Part shown: positions 1-7,426 of the stretch, one piece after another
How the letters are laid out: each line of letters begins with the position of its first letter
Position numbering within the stretch: the stretch's first letter is position 1
Assembly: GCA_023398955.1 (NCBI GenBank)
Contig: JAEWRL010000128.1
Span: 1 to 60,061, forward strand
DNA: 60,061 bases
Source: Pseudomonadota bacterium
GTDB taxonomy: Bacteria; Myxococcota_A; Polyangia; Polyangiales; Polyangiaceae
Reading direction: 5' to 3'
Notes under the pieces: model-generated
What the model was told of the DNA's origin: nothing
What the model saw: the letters and a program-made list of their open reading frames with translations, nothing else
The model's database searches: none
Made by a program: the position numbers and the translations under genes

Positions 1-67
1 CGCTTTTCTCCCACTCGCGGACCAACCGCTTCCATTCTGCCGCGTTTCGCGACTTCGTCCTAGCCAT
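1..67 (-). CDS. IS66-type accessory protein (TnpA-like), N-terminal fragment cut by window edge
   Basis: Reading leftwards from an ATG at 67, the strand encodes MARTKSRNAAEWKRLVREWE and runs off the window after 22 codons. A short basic N-terminus followed by W-x-x-L-V-x-x-W is typical of the small HTH accessory ORF (TnpA) of IS66-family elements, as I recall it from myxobacterial genomes. Only the first two dozen residues are visible, so the call rests on a short motif. The element would lie to the left of the window. Alternatively it is another small HTH/transposase orfA. Confidence 0.45.
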   Translation of the reverse strand, partial: MARTKSRNAAEWKRLVREWEKS

Positions 68-79
68 GCCGGCAGGCTA

Positions 80-232
80 GCTGGAAGCCGCGCCAGTCGG
101 GGAACGGGCGCGACCGAACGGGTACGCAACAAGGCCGAGCGGGCCGAGGAAGCTGCAGCGAAGAGGCGTCTCGAAGAGAAGGTCGACGGGGCGCTGTTGA
201 TGTTCGAACGAGGGGACCACGACGAGGGCTAG
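80..232 (+). pseudogene. 3' remnant of an unidentified coding sequence
   Basis: The frame ending at the TAG at 230-232 is open back to the window edge and reads as a charged helical tail: a stretch rich in Arg, Lys, Glu and Ala (about residues encoded at 110-200) followed by GALLMFERGDHDEG. The heptad-like composition looks like a real C-terminus rather than a random frame. No start codon or promoter is apparent, and upstream it overlaps the opposite-strand IS-like ORF. I read it as the tail of a gene disrupted by the insertion element. I do not recognise the family. Confidence 0.3.
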
Positions 233-581
233 GTTCACCCCTCCAGAATGTAAGCTCTCTGAGCGGCAGCAGCTTTGCAGGTCACGGCAGCGGAGCCGCG
301 TGTGACTGTGCGCCTGAATCTCCCTACTGAGCGGACGCAATGAAGGGAAACGGACCACCGGCGCTTGGCCGTCGCGAAGGCGAGGAGACGTGAGGGGAGT
401 CGGAGCCGAGCGGAAGCGGGCGGCTCCGCGTGTAGGGAATGGGACGACGGCGAGAAGGTGCGGTCTGTGGGAGTGGCCGTTCATCCACTCTCAGCGGAGC
501 GGAACACGAAGTGTTGACGGCTCCCAGGTGTTTCCGTCTACTGTCGGGGTTCGACTGGTGATTGCTGAAAAGGAATCCACG
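233..581. other. Intergenic stretch, no gene seen
   Basis: No convincing coding frame. Open frames on both strands lack start signals and have Arg/Ser/Pro-rich shadow composition. It must contain the promoter of the binding-protein gene at 582, but no clear -35/-10 pair stands out. Confidence 0.4.
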
Positions 582-1649
582 ATGGGAATTGCTCTGCCTA
601 TGCGTACCATACCTCTCCCGCTCATTGGGCTGCTCCTCTTGGGTTGTGGTAGCAGCGAGGGAGGGGAGTCCTCTTCTAATACGGTCGAGCTGGCAATGAT
701 CCCCAAGACGAGCAATAACCTCGTGTTTGCGATGGGTAACGATGGCGCTCAGTTCGCGGCTCGCTTCCTGAGCCGGGGCGCAGACGTCGACATCGAGGTC
801 GAGTACATCGCTTCTCCAGAGCTCGATCCCCGGGTTCAGCGCGGGTTGATTCGAGATGCGATCGCCGCGGAGAAGCACGGGCTGATCGTCTCATGTATCG
901 ACGAATCGATCAGTGAGCCCATCGATGAAGCCGTGGATGCTGGAATCCCGGTCATCACCTACGACTCGGACTGCCCAGATTCCGAGAGGCTCGGCTTCTA
1001 CAGCATGCACAGCGAGGACACCGGAGCCAAAGCGGCAGATCTCTTGGCGGCAGCGATGGGTGAAGGAGAGAAGAACGTGGCGATCCTCACGGGTCGCGCG
1101 GGCGCTGACAATCTGGAGCGACGCGCCGCTGCGTTCGAGGCTCGGATCGCCGACGAGTATCCCGACGTCACCGTCGTGACGACGGTCAACTGCATGGAGA
1201 CGGCCGACAGCTGCGGCCCCGCCGTGGAAGAAGAAATCGTCGCAGCGTATCCCGATCTCGACGGCTTGTTCGTGGTGGGGCTCTGGGGGCTCGAGGCGGC
1301 CTGCTCGTGCAGCGAGTCCGGCCTGACCTGCATCTGCGAGGATGACCAGATGCCAAACTGGAAAGCTGCAGCGAGAGGCAAGCTGAAGACCGTCGCTTAT
1401 GATGCCTTGCCCTTCCAGCTGGAGCTGATGTCACAGGGCTACGTCGCTGCACTCGTGGGGCAGAAGTACTTCGGTTGGGGGTACGATACCGTCTCAATTC
1501 TGCATGGGCACCTGACCGAGGGCCGTCAGGTCGAAGATTTCATTGATTCCGGGTTCGACCTGGTCTGTCCGAACAATGTCGAGGACATGAAAGCCAAGTG
1601 GCGGGCGGCCGACTTCACCGTGCCCTTGTCGCCCGAGTGTGATCTATAG
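582..1649 (+). CDS. Periplasmic sugar-binding lipoprotein (type I PBP fold, Peripla_BP_4-like)
   Basis: 355 aa. The start at 582 is chosen because AGGAA lies 6 nt upstream and gives a lipoprotein signal ending in LLLLGC; the open frame extends further upstream without a signal peptide. ATG 600 is an alternative. The body has the two-lobed architecture of RbsB-like binding proteins: HGLIVSCIDES, GIPVITYDSDCPDSERL, GEKNVAILTGRAGADNLERR and PDLDGLFVVGLWGL are the usual strand/hinge signatures. Such proteins deliver pentoses or other sugars to an ABC importer or a sensor. No permease or ATPase gene is adjacent, so it is an orphan here. A loop near residue 240 carries four Cys in ten residues (CSCSESGLTCIC), not usual in this family; other Cys pairs occur nearby. 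Substrate unknown. Confidence 0.8.
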   Translation: MGIALPMRTIPLPLIGLLLLGCGSSEGGESSSNTVELAMIPKTSNNLVFAMGNDGAQFAARFLSRGADVDIEVEYIASPELDPRVQRGLIRDAIAAEKHGLIVSCIDESISEPIDEAVDAGIPVITYDSDCPDSERLGFYSMHSEDTGAKAADLLAAAMGEGEKNVAILTGRAGADNLERRAAAFEARIADEYPDVTVVTTVNCMETADSCGPAVEEEIVAAYPDLDGLFVVGLWGLEAACSCSESGLTCICEDDQMPNWKAAARGKLKTVAYDALPFQLELMSQGYVAALVGQKYFGWGYDTVSILHGHLTEGRQVEDFIDSGFDLVCPNNVEDMKAKWRAADFTVPLSPECDL

Positions 1650-1691
1650 GCCACGGTTGGCGAAATCAGAACCCGGCGAGCGGCGAACCGC

Positions 1692-2014
1692 TCAACCGCT
1701 GATCCCGAGCGAATCGAGGAAGTCGTTGAACTCGTCGAACTCGTCGAACTCGTCGAACTCGTCGATCTGGTCGGCGGCCACGACGTCGATACCGGTATCG
1801 ACGCGATCGTTGCCAATCATCTGATCGGAGCGGATGTCCGTCGTAGCCTCGAGGCCAAGCACGGAGATCGAGTAGATGGCATAGGGGAGCAGGTAGCCAT
1901 GTAGTATTCGCGCTGAGCGTGAGTCGCTTGGAAGTAACCTCTTTCGATGTACTCGAGCGTTTGCGGTTCGAAGGGGACCAACGGAATGCACGTGAAGCCG
2001 GTTCTTCGCGTCAT
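1692..2014 (-). pseudogene. Frameshifted unknown gene ending in Asp-Glu-Phe repeats
   Basis: Two minus-strand frames look coding in succession. From ATG 2014 one frame reads MTRRTGFTCIPLVPFEPQ and continues through TLEYIERGYF to about YYMATC; then, near 1880-1900, the protein-like reading passes to another frame with PYAIYSISVLGLEATTD, then DTGIDVVAADQ, then four DEF/NEF-type triplets and a stop at 1692. Joining the frames would give roughly 107 residues. The family is not recognised. It may be a degraded gene or a single-base sequencing error. No ribosome site is obvious at 2014. Confidence 0.35.
1725..1769. repeat. 9-bp tandem repeat, about four to five units
   Basis: Units of GTCGAACTC occur in perfect tandem at 1734, 1743 and 1752, flanked by the variants GTTGAACTC (1725) and GTCGATCTG (1761). 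The length is a multiple of three, and on the minus strand each unit encodes Asp-Glu-Phe. Copy number could vary by slippage without changing frame. Confidence 0.9.
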
Positions 2015-2546
2015 GGGCGTATCCGCGAGGGGCCTCGAGTTGGAGGTGGCGGCGAGTAGGGCAGCCAGATGTATGGCGGTGCCGGCAGACAACCACCACC
2101 TTTGGCTCTGATGGTGTCCGCGACGATCGACATAGAGCTACCAGACGGGAGGCTGCGCCCAGAGTCAAGCGTCGCTGCGCCGCAACGCCGTCGTGCGAAG
2201 TGGGAGGTTACTGACAGCTCGCGCTCGGAGGGAGCGCCGCGGTTCGCGCGAGCGGCTGCCGCTGCGCCTCGGGAAGAGGAGGCGCCCTTTCGGCACCAGC
2301 CCCGCGGCCACCATTGACGCGCGCGCGAATTAGTGTAGGCTCCGCGGTGGATGCCGGTCCTTGTCTGAATCGCAGAGCTGTTAGTTCCGCCTCGCTGCCC
2401 CCGCACCCGGATGTGCCGGGCGGGTTTTGAGCAAGCGTCGAGCCGATGCCCATTGAGTCGCGCCAGAGCGATTCGACAATGGTCGCGTGCTCCGCTCCTG
2501 CTCCGGCCTCGAGGTGCTCGAACCATGCATTCGGACGAGGTCGACT
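2015..2546. other. Intergenic stretch, no gene seen
   Basis: Several overlapping Arg/Ala/Pro-rich open frames exist on both strands, but none has a start signal or recognisable protein character. The rsgA promoter must lie in its right part; none is evident by eye. Confidence 0.4.
2537..2540 (+). promoter_or_regulatory. Ribosome binding site that fixes a GTG start for rsgA
   Basis: GAGG lies 6 nt before GTG 2547. The longer reading from ATG 2487 adds 20 residues with no family similarity, so the GTG is preferred. Confidence 0.6.
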
Positions 2547-3617
2547 GTGACTTACCTGGAAGAGATCGGATATTCTCCGTTTTTTGCGGCTCAACTCGAG
2601 CTGTTGGAGCAGAAGGAGTGGCTCCCGGCGCGTCTAGCCGCCGACGCACGCGACGTGTTCCCCATCCTCGGCAGCGGTCCCGCATGGGCCAAGCCGAGCG
2701 GGCGTTTGCAGCACGCCATTCGGGCTGGAGGGGCGGAACCGCCCATCGTCGGGGATTGGCTTGCCGTCTCGGTGGAGGGTGAGAGTGCCGTGATCCACCA
2801 CGTGCTCGATAGGCGAACCTGTCTGCGGCGGCGTGCAGCAGGAAGCCCCGTCCGAGCGCAGGCCTTGGCGGCGAATGTCGACGTGTACTTCGTCGTCACG
2901 GCCGTCGGGCGCGACTTCAATCCGCGCCGTTTGGAGCGCTACTTGACGGCTGTTTGGGACAGCGGCGCGTCGCCCGTCATCGTCATCAACAAGGTCGACC
3001 TGGTGGACTCCGTCGAGCCCCTTGTTGCAAGCTTGGGCGACGTGGCCTTGGCCGTGCCCATCCTCGGCGTCAGCGCACAAGGCGGTGCTGGGGTCGACGT
3101 CCTGCTGGGGCACCTGGGGCCAGGCATCACCGCGGCCTTCATTGGCTCCTCGGGCGTGGGCAAGTCGACCCTGGTCAATCAGCTGTGTGCTCGGCAGCGG
3201 CAAGCGACGGGCCACCTGGACGCTATCGGCAGGGGACGCCACACGACGAGCCGCCGTGAGCTCGTCTCCTTGCCGGGCGGCGGCATGCTGCTCGATACCC
3301 CGGGCCTGCGCGAGCTGGGGCTCGTCGAGCTCGGCGAGGGACTCGACGTCGCCTTCGCGGACATCGCCGACCTGGCCATCGCTTGCCATTACACGGATTG
3401 CACGCACGGCGAAGAGCCGGGCTGCGCCGTCAAGGCCGCTGTCGGTAGCGGAGCCTTGTCCGAGGCCCGCTGGGCGAGTTATCGGCGCCTCCGCGCCGAA
3501 GCCGAGGCTGCCGCGGCGCGGCGCGGGGGGGCCCGGGCGGCCAACAGCAAGAAGCGCTGGAAGGCTATCCACAAGGGTGTGAAGTCCCTCTACAGGCGAT
3601 CAGACAAGTACAGGTGA
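2547..3617 (+). CDS. rsgA: Ribosome small-subunit-dependent GTPase A
   Basis: 356 aa. RsgA is a circularly permuted GTPase that acts in late 30S maturation. The permuted motif order is visible: G4 NKVD comes first (about residue 150), then the P-loop GSSGVGKSTL (about 205) and G3 DTPG (about 250). The C-terminal zinc finger shows C-x4-C-x-H-x5-C in CHYTDCTHGEEPGC, as in the family. The N-terminal OB-like domain includes PIVGDWLAV. Length is typical. The Arg/Lys-rich tail after residue 320 would fit rRNA contact. It stands alone on the plus strand. Confidence 0.95.
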   Translation: MTYLEEIGYSPFFAAQLELLEQKEWLPARLAADARDVFPILGSGPAWAKPSGRLQHAIRAGGAEPPIVGDWLAVSVEGESAVIHHVLDRRTCLRRRAAGSPVRAQALAANVDVYFVVTAVGRDFNPRRLERYLTAVWDSGASPVIVINKVDLVDSVEPLVASLGDVALAVPILGVSAQGGAGVDVLLGHLGPGITAAFIGSSGVGKSTLVNQLCARQRQATGHLDAIGRGRHTTSRRELVSLPGGGMLLDTPGLRELGLVELGEGLDVAFADIADLAIACHYTDCTHGEEPGCAVKAAVGSGALSEARWASYRRLRAEAEAAAARRGGARAANSKKRWKAIHKGVKSLYRRSDKYR

Positions 3618-4021
3618 GACGGATGCTTCTCATTTTTAGGCACGGCCAGCGCTTGGAGAGTCACCCCAGCTGCTGCCGACGTTCCAACGAATCGCTGCGC
3701 AAAATGCAGTCGGTCAGGAAGCCAAGTGGTCGGTGCTGTCGCCACTCCACAGCACTACGATGGAGTATGCGAGCTTCAGGACACCAAGCGCGCAGGGCTG
3801 GGGGTTGCCAGCGTCGCCACGCACGCTTGCTGGTCCAACGTTCTCGGCGCACCTTAGGAACTCCTGGAAACCGGCCGGCACCGGGGCTACGCCCTTATCT
3901 AGCGCATCTGAGAGGTCCCGAGCCTGCCCGTCCCCCGCTCCGGTCGGGGGTGCCTCACTCCCTGTTCGTGCTGCAGGGAACACAGGCCCAGAGAGAGTCT
4001 CTTCACCGACGGATTGGATCA
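3618..4021. other. Intergenic stretch upstream of the GH28-like gene
   Basis: No gene is supported. The frame of the downstream gene is open back to 3614, but the translated text there has no family character and the lipoprotein signal begins at 4022. No clear promoter or ribosome site was recognised. Confidence 0.4.
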
Positions 4022-6307
4022 ATGATGACGACCCCCCCGCGCAGCGTAGCTGCGCTCTTAGCGTTGATGATAGCGGTTGGATGCTCCGACGACGGCTCCA
4101 ATGAGGATGGCGCACCGAGCGGTGGTGCTGGTGGTGCTGGTGCGGCTGGTGGTGCGGCTGGTGGTGCGGCTGGTGCCCCCGTCGATGACGATGGACCCAC
4201 AGGGCAAGTCGCCATCGACGAAGACTTCGACGACTGGGACGGTGGTCGAGGCTTCATGATCGCCAAGGGCGATGGAACGCCTTACGAAGACAACAACACC
4301 GCGGTCGAACGCGCCGGTCAACGGTGCTTGATGGTCCACGGCAACGTCGTGGACAACGACGGGTATGGCTTCAGCGTCGAGGTCCAGCTCGACCTCGACG
4401 AACGCACGGACATGAGCGGCGAGGATTATCAGATCAGCTACGACATCTATATACCGGAGGAAACCTACGAGAAGGGGGCTAACGTCCAGTTTGCTCTCTA
4501 CCAGCTCCCCGGCTACACGCCCATCTACTCCGAGTGGTACTCGAGCTCGTTGAAGTCGGGGGAGTGGGTGACGCTCACCACGCCCATCGACACGACGAGC
4601 GGCCTCATCTCTTATAGCGGGTTCGAGAACGACCCCGAAGACTGGGCGTTCGACGCGGTGCGCATCCAGACGATCATCAATGGGGAAGGCGCAGCGACGG
4701 GCGATGAGATCTCCTTCTGCATCGACAACCTCCGCATCGAGCAGGTCCAAGCGCCAGGCGATGACGACGACGACGATGAGCCGGACGAGACGGCGCCGAG
4801 CCCCTATACTGTCACTATCGACGGTGACGCAGTGCCGGTCGAGCGTGTTGGAAAGTTCGCCGTTCCGGTCAGCTACGTGCACCTCGGGCACCCCGGGACA
4901 CCGGTGACCGTGCAGGTCGAGCTGGAGGAAGGCATCGAGGAATACTCGCTCAGCCCGGCGAGCAGGAACATAGCCGCTGATCTCGATGGTGGCGTGCTAT
5001 CCTTCACTGTCGACGAACCGGCATACCTGATCCTAGAAGTTCCCGAGCAGGAGCGCCTCTTCCTGCTGCTCGATCCCGCTGAGGAAGGCGCACCGGCGCC
5101 AGACGACGCGAACGTCGTCAACCTCCTGGACGACGCGAGCGTCGACGCCACGGGACAAGAGGAGAGCACGGAAGCCATCCAGGCGGCCATCGACGCCGCG
5201 TCGGCTGCCGAGCGGAACATCGTGTACGTACCCGCCGGGAAATACCTCACGGACTCGCTCTTCCTCCGGGACGACATGACGCTGTACCTCGAGCGCGGAG
5301 CGGTCTTGGTCAACGCGACGCCGCAAGCGGATCTCATCTCCAACGCCCAGGACTTGACGGTGATCGAGGGCTCCAGTCATGGCTTCATCGTCATGGACGG
5401 CGTGCAGAACGCGCGGCTCATGGGGCGTGGGACGATTGACGGCAACGGGACCGAGCTCCAATCCTACGGTCGCAAGATGTTCTTGGTGAAGATCGAGAAT
5501 AGCTCAGGCTGTCTGGTAGACGGCATCCTCTCGCGAGACTCGGCCTTCTGGAACACGCTCATCTACCGCAGCGAGGACATCACCATTCAGAACTATAAGG
5601 TGATCAACAACCGCCTCGACGGAGAATGGAACGAGACGGATGGCGTCGACTTCGATAACTGTGTCGACTCGACCCTGACCAACGCCTTCCTCTACACCGG
5701 GGACGATTGCATGGCGGTCAAGAGCGACGACATCCCGGATGACTTCGAGATCGAGGGTATTCTCGATCCGACAGCGGGCGAGTACATGAATGTCAGCAAC
5801 ATCACCCACGAGCGGATCGTCTGTTTCAGTGGATCGTCTGCTTGCAAGGTGGGGACCAAGACCTTCGGTGAATCGATGAGCGCCATTACCTTTACGGACG
5901 TCGACGTGGTCGCCGCCAATCGCGCCCTCGTCATCGACGCGGTCGACACGGCGACCATCAGCGGCACCGTGTTCGAAGACATCCGGATTGAATCGGTCAC
6001 GGGAAGGCTCGTCGACTTCAACATGGATCCGAAGGCGATCGAGTGGCGCACCAACCCGGGGATCTGCACGGTCAACGACACCAGCGTCGCGAACGTCTCG
6101 AGCGCCGTCAGCGCCGAGATCCTCATCAAAGGCAACATCCACGACTACAACGAAGCGAGCGACCCCTATCACGGCAATGAGTACTACATTGACGGCGTCC
6201 ACTTTTCGTCCCTGACCATCCAGGGTGAGCCGGTCACCTCCATTGACGACGAGGATGCCTCGTTCAACCTGAACGAGTACGCTACCGACATCACCTTCGA
6301 GCCCTGA
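4022..6307 (+). CDS. Surface lipoprotein with carbohydrate-binding domain and GH28-like right-handed beta-helix
   Basis: 761 aa. ATG 4022 (or 4025) opens a lipoprotein signal ending in MIAVGC, followed by a Gly/Ala spacer encoded by a GGTGCTGGT-type microrepeat. Residues about 55-245 form a CBM-like beta-sandwich (starts VAIDEDFDDWDGGRGF, ends EISFCIDNLRIEQ). An acidic DDDDDDE linker and a small beta domain follow, then from about residue 360 a pectin-lyase-fold domain with GTIDGNG, ETDGVDFDNC and YTGDDCMAVKS. These match GH28 polygalacturonase motifs, but the NTD motif reads ETD, and the HG and RIK motifs are not recognisable (the matching area reads SACKVGTKTF). It is probably a pectin- or polysaccharide-acting hydrolase of a GH28-like clade; exact substrate uncertain. 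Confidence 0.8.
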   Translation: MMTTPPRSVAALLALMIAVGCSDDGSNEDGAPSGGAGGAGAAGGAAGGAAGAPVDDDGPTGQVAIDEDFDDWDGGRGFMIAKGDGTPYEDNNTAVERAGQRCLMVHGNVVDNDGYGFSVEVQLDLDERTDMSGEDYQISYDIYIPEETYEKGANVQFALYQLPGYTPIYSEWYSSSLKSGEWVTLTTPIDTTSGLISYSGFENDPEDWAFDAVRIQTIINGEGAATGDEISFCIDNLRIEQVQAPGDDDDDDEPDETAPSPYTVTIDGDAVPVERVGKFAVPVSYVHLGHPGTPVTVQVELEEGIEEYSLSPASRNIAADLDGGVLSFTVDEPAYLILEVPEQERLFLLLDPAEEGAPAPDDANVVNLLDDASVDATGQEESTEAIQAAIDAASAAERNIVYVPAGKYLTDSLFLRDDMTLYLERGAVLVNATPQADLISNAQDLTVIEGSSHGFIVMDGVQNARLMGRGTIDGNGTELQSYGRKMFLVKIENSSGCLVDGILSRDSAFWNTLIYRSEDITIQNYKVINNRLDGEWNETDGVDFDNCVDSTLTNAFLYTGDDCMAVKSDDIPDDFEIEGILDPTAGEYMNVSNITHERIVCFSGSSACKVGTKTFGESMSAITFTDVDVVAANRALVIDAVDTATISGTVFEDIRIESVTGRLVDFNMDPKAIEWRTNPGICTVNDTSVANVSSAVSAEILIKGNIHDYNEASDPYHGNEYYIDGVHFSSLTIQGEPVTSIDDEDASFNLNEYATDITFEP

Positions 6308-6331
6308 AGACCTGAGTCACACGGTCCGGGA

Positions 6332-6353
6332 GGGGGGACAGCGCTGTCCCCCC
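6332..6353. terminator. Perfect 22-bp palindrome, likely terminator hairpin
   Basis: Arms GGGGGGACAGC and GCTGTCCCCCC are perfect complements, 25 bp after the GH28-like stop codon. There is no T-run after it, as is common in GC-rich genomes, so it may work with Rho or simply protect the 3' end. Confidence 0.6.
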
Positions 6354-6415
6354 CCAGGAGCCCCGCCAATGGGCTAGGTTACGGGATCCAGCTCTAATTC
6401 GGTCAGCGGGACGCC

Positions 6416-7426
6416 ATGAACGTCAATCTGCTCATCCACACCATCGTCCGGCAGACCACGATCCTCATCGCAGAGCTCGCCACCTCCCGTGGCATCCGCG
6501 CCCCGCTGGCTCACATCGCGAACCAGGTCTTCTTGGATCTGGTCGGAGAGCTCGAGCGCCAGCACGTCAGCCGCAAGGTGAGCGCGGACATGTTCGGCCT
6601 GGGCCTTCGCACCTATCGGCGCAAGATCCAGCGCCTGAACGAGAGCGCGATGCACGGGGGCTGCTCGCTTTGGGAGGCGGTGCTCGAATACCTGAGGGCG
6701 CGCAATACGGCCACGCGCAGCGAGATCCTGGAGCGGTTCTCTGGCGACGACGAGGCGCAGGTGAAGGCCGTGCTGCACGACCTCTGCGAGAGCCAGCTCG
6801 TCACTGCTGCCGGATCGGGCTGCAACGTGACCTACCGGGCCGTCGCTGGCGAGGAGCTCATCGCTGTCCAGCAGGGGCGAGGTGCTGCTGGCCTGGACGA
6901 GCTCGTGCTTGCGATCATCTACCGCGAGCCGCCCCTCCCGGCGGATGAAATCGCCAGGCGCGCAAGGATGGGCAGCGAGCAGGTGGAGCCCATCCTGACC
7001 CGCCTCGTCCAGGAGGGCAGGCTGGAGCGGACGGAGCGGGATGGCGTGGCCCACTACCAGGCCAATACGCTCCTGGTTCCCGTCGGGGCAACGGCCGGCT
7101 GGGAGGCGGCGATGTTCGACCACTTCAAAGCCCTCGTGACGACAATGATCTGCCGGCTTCGCGGCGAGTCGGTGACCCCACGCCTCAGTGATAGGATCGG
7201 GGGAAGCACGTACACACTCAGCGTCTGGCCGGGCCATCCGCTCGCCGAGGAGGTGTACGGAACCCTGGCGCGGCTGCGCAGGGAGCTCACCGATCTTCGG
7301 CAGCGCGTCGCCCAGGTGAGCGAGGGGGAAGCCATCCCGGAGGCCCACACCCGGGTCGTCATCTACTTCGGACAATGTCTCACCGATGAAGCAAACGAAG
7401 CGAACGAAGGCAATGATCGCGGCTAG
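6416..7426 (+). CDS. Winged-helix regulator-like protein of a myxobacterial paralogous family
   Basis: 336 aa. No enzyme motifs are seen. The N-terminal 90 residues are helical and include SADMFGLGLRTYRRKIQRL, which looks like a helix-turn-helix. Two further winged-helix-like segments follow: about 95-150 (ATRSEILERF through AVLHDLCESQLVT) and about 165-220 (LPADEIARRARMGSEQVEPI, then RLVQEGRLER). The C-terminus is mixed helix. I recall similar proteins as multi-copy hypotheticals in Polyangiales. The gene's end overlaps the next gene, suggesting translational coupling. A regulatory or adaptor role is inferred; targets unknown. Confidence 0.6.
   Translation: MNVNLLIHTIVRQTTILIAELATSRGIRAPLAHIANQVFLDLVGELERQHVSRKVSADMFGLGLRTYRRKIQRLNESAMHGGCSLWEAVLEYLRARNTATRSEILERFSGDDEAQVKAVLHDLCESQLVTAAGSGCNVTYRAVAGEELIAVQQGRGAAGLDELVLAIIYREPPLPADEIARRARMGSEQVEPILTRLVQEGRLERTERDGVAHYQANTLLVPVGATAGWEAAMFDHFKALVTTMICRLRGESVTPRLSDRIGGSTYTLSVWPGHPLAEEVYGTLARLRRELTDLRQRVAQVSEGEAIPEAHTRVVIYFGQCLTDEANEANEGNDRG

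Noticed and set aside
77..484. Long open frame on the minus strand (135 codons)
   Set aside because: Arg/Pro/Ser-rich shadow composition, no ribosome site and no family pattern; it runs through the non-coding stretch and into the 5' side of the binding-protein region.
2011..2685. 224-codon minus-strand open frame overlapping the rsgA start
   Set aside because: Low-complexity Arg/Ala/Gly text typical of antisense frames in GC-rich DNA; conflicts with the well-supported rsgA.
3714..4115. Minus-strand open frame in the gap before the GH28-like gene
   Set aside because: Its end (KLAYSIVVLWSGDSTDHLAS) looks slightly protein-like, but there is no start signal and the rest has shadow composition.
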